From: Salinisphaera sp049568105
GTDB taxonomy: Bacteria > Pseudomonadota > Gammaproteobacteria > Nevskiales > Salinisphaeraceae
Direction of reading: 5' to 3'
DNA length: 64,000 nucleotides
Assembly (NCBI RefSeq): GCF_049568105.1
Contig: NZ_CP145335.1
Span: 1,984,001-2,048,000, forward strand
Part shown: in pieces, positions 38,061 to 45,469 of the stretch
Layout: every line of letters starts with the position of its first letter
How positions within the stretch are numbered: position 1 is the first letter of the stretch
Position numbers and translations under genes: made by a program
The notes under the pieces: generated by a model
Databases searched by the model: none
What the model saw: only the letters and a program-made list of their open reading frames with translations
What the model was told of the DNA's origin: nothing

Positions 38061-39302
38061 TTGAAACAGCGTCGCGTGGTAGTAACGGGCCTGGGGATGA
38101 TTTCCCCACTGGGCTTGGACGTGGAATCGACTTGGGCTGGCATTCTTGCCGGCCGTAGCGGTATTTCGGCCATCGAACAGTTCGATGTGTCGAAATACCC
38201 GACTCGCTTCGGCGGTCCGATCCGCAATTTCGATCCGACTCAGTACATGTCGGCCAAGGAAGCCAAGCGCTTCGATCCGTTCGTGCACTACGGTGTGGCT
38301 GCCTCCGTGCAGGCCGTGCAAGATAGCGGACTGGAATTGTCCGACGAGTACAACGAGCGGGTCGGTGTGGCCGTTGGTTCAGGTATCGGCGGGATCGGTA
38401 CGATCTTGAATACCTGTGCCGGCTTTCACGAATCGGGCTATAACCCGAAGAAGGTTTCGCCGTTTTTCATTCCCAGCAGTATCGCGAACATGGCCGCAGG
38501 TCAGGTTTCGATCCAGCTGAATCTGCACGGCCCTAATATCGCAGCAGTGTCGGCCTGCACGACCGGTGTGCATAACATCGGTTTGGCCGCGCGTTTGATC
38601 GCCTGTGGCGATGCCGAGGCCATGGTGGCCGGTGGCTGTGAAATGGCGGTCAATCGGATCGGGCTGGCGGGTTTCTGTGCTGCCAAGGCATTGTCGACAC
38701 GCAATGACAATCCGGAGGCGGCTAGCCGTCCCTGGGATGTCGACCGCGACGGTTTTGTGCTGTCGGACGGGGCCGGTGTGGTCGTGCTCGAGGATCTGGA
38801 AAGCGCTAAGGCGCGCGGCGCCCGTATCTACGGTGAAGTCGTCGGCTTTGGCATGAGTGGCGATGCCCATCACATCACCATGCCGAGCGGTCATGGGGCA
38901 CGCCAGTGCATGACCAACGCCTTGGCCGATGCCGAAATGACGGGTGAAGATATCGATTACGTCAATGCCCATGGGACTTCCACCCAGGCCGGCGACGTAT
39001 CCGAAAGCCAGTCGATCGAGTCGGTGTTGGGCAGTGCTGCCAAGCGGGTCGCGGTCAGTTCGACCAAGTCGATGACCGGACATATGCTCGGGGCAGCCGG
39101 CTCGGCCGAAGCGATCTTCACGCTGCTGGCCATTCGCGATCAAGTCGCGCCGCCGACGATCAATCTGGATACGCCGGACGAAGGCTGCAATCTGGATTAT
39201 GTGCCGCATACGGCCCGCGATATGACAATCAATGCGGCCCTGTCGAACTCGTTCGGCTTTGGGGGGACCAACGGCTCGTTGATTCTCAAGCGTTTCGATT
39301 GA
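38061..39302 (+). CDS. fabF: 3-oxoacyl-ACP synthase II FabF
   Basis: The 413-residue condensing enzyme elongates acyl-ACP with malonyl-ACP. The active-site cysteine is in VSACTTGVHN near residue 166, and the histidines lie in VNAHGTSTQAGD and STKSMTGHMLGAAGS. The frame starts with TTG at 38061 (LKQRRVVVTG), preceded by GGAGGGGG. This start gives exactly the length of E. coli FabF, so I prefer it to the upstream ATG at 37998 that would run through the hairpin. Its stop overlaps the pabB start. Confidence 0.95.
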   Translation: MKQRRVVVTGLGMISPLGLDVESTWAGILAGRSGISAIEQFDVSKYPTRFGGPIRNFDPTQYMSAKEAKRFDPFVHYGVAASVQAVQDSGLELSDEYNERVGVAVGSGIGGIGTILNTCAGFHESGYNPKKVSPFFIPSSIANMAAGQVSIQLNLHGPNIAAVSACTTGVHNIGLAARLIACGDAEAMVAGGCEMAVNRIGLAGFCAAKALSTRNDNPEAASRPWDVDRDGFVLSDGAGVVVLEDLESAKARGARIYGEVVGFGMSGDAHHITMPSGHGARQCMTNALADAEMTGEDIDYVNAHGTSTQAGDVSESQSIESVLGSAAKRVAVSSTKSMTGHMLGAAGSAEAIFTLLAIRDQVAPPTINLDTPDEGCNLDYVPHTARDMTINAALSNSFGFGGTNGSLILKRFD

Positions 39303-40696
39303 CGACAGAGCATGGAGACCAGGGCCGTATCGTCGTTAGCGCCGATCTGGCCCGTCTGACACTCGAAGCCGGGCATTGCCCGGCGTTGCATCATCTGGCG
39401 GCTGCCAATCCCGAGGTTTTTCCGGCCTTGCTAGAGTCGAGCGCCGGGGCGGCCGCCCAGTCCCGCTACGATATCCTCCTGGCCGATCCCGAGCGGGTGA
39501 TTAAGGCCGAGGATTTCGACGATCCAGCGGCTTTTTTCGATGTGCTCGACGAGCTCGCTGCGCAGTCGAATGCGGCCGGCCATGACGATCTGCCGTTCAT
39601 TGGTGGCTGGCTCATCTATTTGAGCTACGAGATGGCACAGGGTGTCGAACCAAGCCTGCACCTGCCGATAGCTGACGATCCGCTGCCGATGGCCATGGCG
39701 CTACGTTGCACCAGTGCGATCGTGCACGATCGACAACGTCATACCGTGGATATCATTTCCGAGGCGGGCGATGATCGCCGCGTAGAGGCGCTCCGTGCGG
39801 AATTGGCGGCGGTGAGTCGGATCGGGCCGTATTCTGGGCCACCGTCTGATGCGCCGCTTGCTGCCTGGCATGAGGATCCGCCAACGCATTACACCGACGC
39901 GGTCACCCAGGCGCGTGAGTACATAAGAGCCGGGGATGTGTTCCAGACCAACCTCGCGCGTGCCTGGCAGGGCGAGCTACAGCATGACTGTACGCCGGCG
40001 GATGTGTATCGGGCGTTACGCGCCAGCAATCCGGCCCCGTTTTCGGCCCTCGTGCAGTGGCAGGGAGCTGCATTGGTGTGTTCTTCGCCGGAACGGCTGT
40101 TGTCGATTCGGGGTGGCCGCGCCAGCGTTCGGCCGATTGCAGGCACCCGGCGGCGCTATCCTGGCGCGGAGCAGCGGATCAGTCGCGAGTTGATTACCCA
40201 CCCGAAGGAACGGGCCGAACACGTGATGTTGATCGATCTGGTGCGCAACGATCTGGGGCGATTCTGTCGTCCGGGGACGATCGAAGTCGATGAACTGATG
40301 ATCGTCGAATCCTATGCACACGTGCATCACATCGTATCGAACGTGGCCGGCGAACTTGCCAGTGATATCGGACCCGGGGCGGCACTGAAGGCCGTGTTTC
40401 CGGGCGGCACGATCACCGGCTGCCCCAAGGTTCGGTGCATGGAAATCATTGCCGAACTCGAAACAGTCGGACGCGGGGCCTATACCGGTAGCGTCGGGTA
40501 TTTGAGCCGTTGCGGTACGCTCGATACCAATATCGTCATCCGTTCGATAACCCAGAAGGGCCGGCAGATGACGCTCCGCGCCGGGGCCGGAATCGTCGCG
40601 GATTCAGAGCCGCAGGCCGAGCTCGAGGAAACACGCCATAAAGCCCACGGTGTGCTCCGGGCCTTTGCTTGGCCCCAAGGCCAGAGCCGTGGCTGA
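39299..40696 (+). CDS. pabB: Aminodeoxychorismate synthase component I PabB
   Basis: The 465-residue enzyme makes 4-amino-4-deoxychorismate for p-aminobenzoate and folate. The chorismate-binding domain has PIAGTRRRYPG, HPKERAEHVMLIDLVRNDLGR, ESYAHVHHIVSNV and the FPGGTITGCPKVR motif. The N-terminal third is the less conserved tryptophan-pocket domain. It starts with TTG at 39299, overlapping the fabF stop, and its own end overlaps pabC. Anthranilate synthase TrpE is similar, but the adjacent pabC and the PIAGT wording favour PabB. It is an unusual insertion in the fabF-pabC-mltG string. Confidence 0.92.
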   Translation: MTTEHGDQGRIVVSADLARLTLEAGHCPALHHLAAANPEVFPALLESSAGAAAQSRYDILLADPERVIKAEDFDDPAAFFDVLDELAAQSNAAGHDDLPFIGGWLIYLSYEMAQGVEPSLHLPIADDPLPMAMALRCTSAIVHDRQRHTVDIISEAGDDRRVEALRAELAAVSRIGPYSGPPSDAPLAAWHEDPPTHYTDAVTQAREYIRAGDVFQTNLARAWQGELQHDCTPADVYRALRASNPAPFSALVQWQGAALVCSSPERLLSIRGGRASVRPIAGTRRRYPGAEQRISRELITHPKERAEHVMLIDLVRNDLGRFCRPGTIEVDELMIVESYAHVHHIVSNVAGELASDIGPGAALKAVFPGGTITGCPKVRCMEIIAELETVGRGAYTGSVGYLSRCGTLDTNIVIRSITQKGRQMTLRAGAGIVADSEPQAELEETRHKAHGVLRAFAWPQGQSRG

Positions 40697-41504
40697 GTCC
40701 TGTCTGGTCGATGGTCGGCCCAGTGATCACGTAGCAGCCGACGATCGCGGTCTGGCCTATGGGGACGGTGTGTTTCGTACGCTGCGTCTCGCACGAGGCA
40801 GGCCGGTGGCGTGGGCCGCCCAGTACGCACGGCTGGCGCACGATTGTCGCGCCTTGTATTTACCGACGCCAGCTGCCGATGTCGTGGCGCGCGACCTGAC
40901 CAGGCTTGGCGGTATGCTGGGTCCGGCGATCGCCAAGATCATGGTGACCCGAGGCAGCAGCGGTCGTGGCTATACCCCCGCGTTGCAGGCGAATGCTCGA
41001 CGTATCGTGACCGTCACTTCGGCCGATCCGAGCACGCTGCCGGATTCGCTGGAACTCGAGCGGTCGCCGGTGGCATTTGGCGATCAGCCGTTGCTGGCAG
41101 GGGTCAAGCATCTCAACCGGCTCGAACAGGTACTGGCACGCCGCGACTGTGCCGAACGTCACAGTGCCGATGCGCTGATGTGCGATAGTTCCGGGCGCAT
41201 GATCAGTACCACGATGCGGAACCTGGTGTTTGCCGATGCGGCCGGCCACTGGTGGACCCCGAAACTAACGCGTGCCGGGGTGGCCGGTGCAACTCGGCAG
41301 CGGCTGATGGCCGCGCGCGCCGAACTGGGTCGCCCGATCACGGTAAGCGACATCGAACTATCGGCGTTGCCGGAATTTACAGCGGTCGTGGCCTGTAACA
41401 GCGTCGGCGACGCTATTTCGGTCAGCCGTATCGCCGAACAGTGTTTCGTCGCGAGCTCCGGGTTGGCCCGGCAGGCGAACGCACTGCTTCGTGACAGCGA
41501 ATAG
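40689..41504 (+). CDS. pabC: Aminodeoxychorismate lyase PabC
   Basis: This 271-residue fold-type IV PLP enzyme releases pyruvate from aminodeoxychorismate to give p-aminobenzoate. The motifs are DRGLAYGDGVFRTLRLARG near the N-terminus, the PLP lysine in GVKHLNRLEQVLARRD, and the phosphate-binding end TRAGVAGATRQRLM. I chose the GTG at 40689 because it overlaps the pabB stop and starts just before the first conserved strand. It forms the folate pair with pabB. Confidence 0.92.
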   Translation: MAESCLVDGRPSDHVAADDRGLAYGDGVFRTLRLARGRPVAWAAQYARLAHDCRALYLPTPAADVVARDLTRLGGMLGPAIAKIMVTRGSSGRGYTPALQANARRIVTVTSADPSTLPDSLELERSPVAFGDQPLLAGVKHLNRLEQVLARRDCAERHSADALMCDSSGRMISTTMRNLVFADAAGHWWTPKLTRAGVAGATRQRLMAARAELGRPITVSDIELSALPEFTAVVACNSVGDAISVSRIAEQCFVASSGLARQANALLRDSE

Positions 41505-41527
41505 CAAGCAAAGGAGACGCCGCGCTC

Positions 41528-42532
41528 GTGGTCCGACGTATCGTTTATGGGCTGATGGTGATCAGCCTCTTGGCCGCCGGTCTGCTCGCAGCCGACGTAG
41601 CCCGTTTTTTTACCCAGCCGCTCGATAATTTCGAGCCGCAGCATATCGAGGTGGCGCCGGGCACGAGCTTCAGCGCGCTCGTGCATCAACTGCGGCGCAA
41701 GCAGATCGTCAGCCGGGCGCGAGACGAGCGTTATCTGTCACTGTATGCGCGCCTGAGCGGCAAGGCGACCAGCGTCAAAAGCGGCGAATATTTGGTGCCG
41801 GCGCGACAGAAACCGGCCCAGCTGGTCGGTTTGCTGGTCTCCGGCAAGATTCGTCAACACAAGCTGACGCTGGTCGAGGGCTGGCGCTTTTCCCAAATCA
41901 TGCAGACCGTGAATCAGGATTCGGCGCTCAAGCATACGCTCCAGGATAAAAACGACGCCCAGATCATGGCGGCGCTCGGTCATCCCGAACGCAAGCCAGA
42001 AGGCTTGTTCATGCCGGATACCTATATGTTTCCACGCGGTATGACCGATGTGGCGTTTTTGAAGCGCGCCTATAAGGCGATGCAAAGTTTTCTGGACCAG
42101 GCTTGGACGAATCGGGCCGACAATATCGCGATCGACTCGCCGTATCAGGCGTTGATTCTGGCATCCATCATCGAAAAAGAAACCGCAGCACCCAGCGAGC
42201 GTCCGCGTATCGCGGGTGTTTTCACCCGGCGCCTGCGTCAAGGCATGCGGCTACAGACCGATCCGAGCGTGATCTACGGAATTGACGACTACGACGGCAA
42301 TATCCACAAATCCGATCTGGAAAAAGATACGCCTTACAATACCTATACGCGTGCCGGGCTGCCGCCGACGCCGATTGCTTCCCCGTCGCGGGCCTCGATC
42401 CGTGCAGCGCTGCATCCAAAACCCGGTTCCGCGCTGTATTTCGTATCGCGCGGCGATGGCACGCATGTGTTTTCCGATACGCTGGCCGAGCAGAATCGGG
42501 CAGTGCGTAAATATCAGAAAGGCGGTTCATGA
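41528..42532 (+). CDS. mltG: Endolytic peptidoglycan transglycosylase MltG
   Basis: The 334-residue inner-membrane protein cleaves nascent glycan strands and helps set chain length. It has one N-terminal membrane helix (YGLMVISLLAAGLLAADVARF) followed by a LysM-like module and the YceG catalytic domain. The key glutamate lies in LILASIIEKETAAPSERP, followed by LQTDPSVIYG and PYNTYTRAGLPPTPIASPS. The GTG start at 41528 has AAGGAG eleven bases upstream. mltG between pabC and tmk is a standard arrangement. Confidence 0.95.
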   Translation: MVRRIVYGLMVISLLAAGLLAADVARFFTQPLDNFEPQHIEVAPGTSFSALVHQLRRKQIVSRARDERYLSLYARLSGKATSVKSGEYLVPARQKPAQLVGLLVSGKIRQHKLTLVEGWRFSQIMQTVNQDSALKHTLQDKNDAQIMAALGHPERKPEGLFMPDTYMFPRGMTDVAFLKRAYKAMQSFLDQAWTNRADNIAIDSPYQALILASIIEKETAAPSERPRIAGVFTRRLRQGMRLQTDPSVIYGIDDYDGNIHKSDLEKDTPYNTYTRAGLPPTPIASPSRASIRAALHPKPGSALYFVSRGDGTHVFSDTLAEQNRAVRKYQKGGS

Positions 42533-43164
42533 GTTCTGTAGCGATCGACGGTGGACGATTCATCACTTTCGAAGGCGGCGAAGGGGCCGGTAAGTCGACC
42601 CAGATCGCCGCGCTGGCCGAGCACCTTCGTAGCCAGGGCTATACGGTGCGTACCACCCGTGAGCCCGGTGGTACAGAGCTCGGCGAAGCCGTTCGTGGCG
42701 TGCTGATGGGCGAGTACGAAGCACCGATGCCAGCCATGAGCGAACTGCTCTTGATTTTTGCTGCGCGAGCGGCGCATTTGCTGCAGGTGATCGAGCCGGC
42801 CCTGGACAATGGTGAAATCGTGCTCTGTGACCGGTTTACCGACGCCAGTTTTGCCTATCAAGGGGTCGCTCGCGGACTGGGTGAACCTGCAGTCGCGACG
42901 CTCGAGCGCCTGGTTCAGGGCGAGCGGCGCCCGGACGGGGTGTTGGTGCTCGATCTGCCGGTCGAGCAGGGCTTGGCGCGTGCCAGAAGCCGGGGTGAGG
43001 ACAACCGCTTCGATCACGAGGCTGTGGCATTTCATACTGTGGTCCGCGAGACGTATCAAATGCGGGCCCGGGCCAATCCCGAGCGCTATGCACTCATCGA
43101 CGCTGCCGGATCGAGCCAGCAGGTTTCCCGGGCGGTGATCGCAGCCGCGCACGTCTGGCTATGA
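42529..43164 (+). CDS. tmk: Thymidylate kinase Tmk
   Basis: The 211-residue enzyme phosphorylates dTMP to dTDP. The P-loop EGGEGAGKSTQ, the DR(F/Y) motif in LCDRFTDASFAYQG, and the lid region RARSRGEDNRFDHE are present. The arginine in the P-loop of some types is absent, which fits the E. coli-like class with lid arginines. It overlaps mltG and holB by four bases each, so translation is coupled. Confidence 0.96.
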   Translation: MSSVAIDGGRFITFEGGEGAGKSTQIAALAEHLRSQGYTVRTTREPGGTELGEAVRGVLMGEYEAPMPAMSELLLIFAARAAHLLQVIEPALDNGEIVLCDRFTDASFAYQGVARGLGEPAVATLERLVQGERRPDGVLVLDLPVEQGLARARSRGEDNRFDHEAVAFHTVVRETYQMRARANPERYALIDAAGSSQQVSRAVIAAAHVWL

Positions 43165-44153
43165 CGCAACAAGCCTCGACAATGCCGATCCTGCCCTGGC
43201 ATGCGCCGCTCTGGAGGCATGTAGCAGCTGGGATTCGAGACGATCGGGTGGCCCATGGCGTGCTGATCGCCGGTACACCGGGGGTTGGCAAGCGCCGTTT
43301 TGCACGTCAGGTCGTGGCCGCACTGCTATGTCGTTCGCGCGCTGACGACGGCCGCGCCTGTGGCGCATGCGCCGGCTGTCGCCAGTTCGCCGCCGGTACC
43401 CATCCCGACATATCGCGTCTGACCCCGGAGGATAAGGGTAAGACGATCAAGGTCGCTCAGGTCAGGCAGTTTTCGCATGCACTGCATCTGACCCCGCAGT
43501 ACGAAACCGGCCGTGTGGGCTGGATCGACCCGGCCGATGCGCTTTCGATCAGCGCCGCCAACAGCCTGCTCAAGACACTCGAAGAGCCGCCGGCCGGCTG
43601 TCATATCGTATTGATCAGCGATCGGGTCTCGTCGCTGCTGCCGACTATTCGTAGTCGCTGCCAGCTCTGGACCGTGCCGGCGGCCGATCCGGCTACGGCT
43701 CGGGAGTGGCTTGCCGAACAGGGGGTCGATGCCAGCCAGGAAGACGATGATCGTCTGCGATCCCCGTTGGCTGTGATTGCTCACCAAGGGGATGAAGTCG
43801 ATCAATTGTTGGCCCAATGGGACAAGGATCTGCTGCGGCTGCTAGCGCGTCGAGCCAACCCGGTCAGCGTTGCCGAACGCGCCTACGAGGCCGAGCGGCG
43901 GCTATGGGTCGATTGGCTCTATCGGCGCTGTAACGATCTGATGCGCGCGAGCCTGGTTGGCCAAGAAGACGACACAGCACAGACGAATCTGGCGCGTGCG
44001 GCGCAAAGACTCGGCCCGCGTCGTCTGGAAGCCTGGAGCCGTCGGGTCGCCGAAGTGGCGCGCATGGTCGATAGCAACGCCGACTGGCGTTTGGTGGTAG
44101 AGTCGGTTTTCATCGAGCTGAGTCAGCAGGTGGCCGACGCAACGCAGCCATGA
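43161..44153 (+). CDS. holB: DNA polymerase III delta' subunit HolB
   Basis: The 330-residue clamp-loader subunit has an AAA+ core with the P-loop-like GTPGVGKRRFARQ. It has a zinc module with four cysteines between residues 53 and 76 (CRSRADDGRACGACAGC) and the SRC-like IRSRCQLW motif. It opens the beta clamp as part of the gamma complex. ATGA overlaps join it to tmk and pilZ. Confidence 0.94.
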   Translation: MTQQASTMPILPWHAPLWRHVAAGIRDDRVAHGVLIAGTPGVGKRRFARQVVAALLCRSRADDGRACGACAGCRQFAAGTHPDISRLTPEDKGKTIKVAQVRQFSHALHLTPQYETGRVGWIDPADALSISAANSLLKTLEEPPAGCHIVLISDRVSSLLPTIRSRCQLWTVPAADPATAREWLAEQGVDASQEDDDRLRSPLAVIAHQGDEVDQLLAQWDKDLLRLLARRANPVSVAERAYEAERRLWVDWLYRRCNDLMRASLVGQEDDTAQTNLARAAQRLGPRRLEAWSRRVAEVARMVDSNADWRLVVESVFIELSQQVADATQP

Positions 44154-44515
44154 GTACCGACAGCAAACCCGCCGGGCAGTCCCGTATCGTTCGTTTCGAC
44201 GTGCCCAACAACCGTGCGCTCTATGAAGCGTATATGCCGTTCATCCGTGACGGGGGGCTGTTCGTTGGCGAACCGCACCTGTCGGATATGCGCTTCGCAT
44301 TGGGCTCCGAGGTCTTTCTACTCCTGCATCTGCAGGAGCAGGACGAGCGATTGACGGTGGCCGGGCGGGTCGTCTGGATTTCCTGGCCCGGCACTCAAAG
44401 GCCTCCAGGCATCGGCGTGCAGTTCATCGAACCGGACGGCATCGTGGTCCAGCAACGCATCGAGACGTTGCTGACCGGGCAGCTGAACAGCGATCAGCCG
44501 ACGCAGACGCTGTAG
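44150..44515 (+). CDS. pilZ: Type IV pilus protein PilZ
   Basis: This 121-residue PilZ-domain protein belongs to the founding PilZ group. Stretches ALYEAYMPFIRDGGLFVGEP and VAGRVVWISWPGTQRPPGIGVQFIE match the Pseudomonas protein as I recall it. It lacks the RxxxR and DxSxxG residues that bind c-di-GMP, as expected for this group, which acts on pilus assembly through PilB and FimX. It overlaps holB by four bases and ends the operon. tatD, which usually follows, is missing, because the next gene is on the other strand. Confidence 0.9.
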   Translation: MSTDSKPAGQSRIVRFDVPNNRALYEAYMPFIRDGGLFVGEPHLSDMRFALGSEVFLLLHLQEQDERLTVAGRVVWISWPGTQRPPGIGVQFIEPDGIVVQQRIETLLTGQLNSDQPTQTL

Positions 44516-44533
44516 TTCGAAGCGACTACGGCT

Positions 44534-45208
44534 TCAACTCACCGCCGACTGGTCCTCGAGATCAAGAGTCCGGGCCAGTGCTTCGTCACTGGCGATCCCC
44601 CGCCAGATCATTTCGAACAAGACGGGGGCACGCTCGGCCAGCCCATGTTTTCGCCCTCGCATTAGCCACATGCCGACGTTGCGGTTGGCCACCCCCCAAA
44701 TGAAATCCGAAATTTCGACTTCGCTGACCGTGGAGCTCAGGATGCCGGATTCGCGGCCTTCTCGAATCACACCGAGAAACACCGACATCAATTCCGGCTG
44801 CCGAAAGGTATCGTCGTCCCGCCAGGTGTTCAGATACACCGAGCTCAGGATGATCTGAGCGACCTCGGGCTGGCGCTCGAAATAATCGAGCAAGACCCAG
44901 AACACCTTGCGCAGTCGATCACGGAAGTTCTCGATGCCGTGCAAATGATCGATCATTCGCTGGGCCAAAGTACTCAGCCAGGTATCGAGGCTGGCAAACA
45001 GTACCGTTTCCTTGCTGCCATAGTACTTGTACAGCGTCTGCAGACTGATATGGGCGTGCTTGGCGACATCGATCAGTTTGACGCGATGAAACTCTCGTTC
45101 AGCAAACAGAACACGGGCTGCTTCTTCGATGCGGCGCCGAGTTCCGGGATCGATTTGCGCCAATGCCTGCTCTCGTTCGGCGGTGGTCTTGGGGTAGCGA
45201 TCGATCAC
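44534..45208 (-). CDS. TetR family transcriptional regulator
   Basis: This 224-residue regulator has an N-terminal helix-turn-helix (VKLIDVAKHAHISLQTLYKYYGSKETVLFASL) and a ligand-binding C-terminal domain. It is divergent from fadE, and TetR proteins in that position often sense acyl-CoA or fatty acids, so control of beta-oxidation is a reasonable inference. The GTG at 45208 is the start I see. A palindromic sequence lies immediately upstream and probably serves for autoregulation. Confidence 0.88.
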   Translation of the reverse strand: MIDRYPKTTAEREQALAQIDPGTRRRIEEAARVLFAEREFHRVKLIDVAKHAHISLQTLYKYYGSKETVLFASLDTWLSTLAQRMIDHLHGIENFRDRLRKVFWVLLDYFERQPEVAQIILSSVYLNTWRDDDTFRQPELMSVFLGVIREGRESGILSSTVSEVEISDFIWGVANRNVGMWLMRGRKHGLAERAPVLFEMIWRGIASDEALARTLDLEDQSAVS

Positions 45209-45211
45209 GAG

Positions 45212-45225
45212 GTAACACCTGTTAC
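45212..45225. promoter_or_regulatory. Inverted repeat at the TetR start, candidate autoregulatory operator
   Basis: GTAACA (45212-45217) and TGTTAC (45220-45225) form a perfect inverted repeat with a two-base spacer, three bases upstream of the regulator's GTG. Binding there would block transcription of its own gene and possibly affect fadE. The protein-site pairing is inferred. Confidence 0.5.
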
Positions 45226-45469
45226 GCGGAACACGGCGCGCACTCTAACACTCGCTCAGTCTTCGCCCAATCTTGTTTAACCACCCCGATAATTGCACAC
45301 AATCGTTCTGCGGATAAAAATTTTAGTTCGTCGACTTTGAAAATGGTAATTTTTATTATTGTTTGAGCCGATGGTTTTTCCGGTTATTCTCTATGCATTG
45401 CATGGCTAGAACGTCGCCTACGGTTCCGGTTCGTGCCGTCGTTGTTTCGTTGTCTGCCCCGGAGTATCC

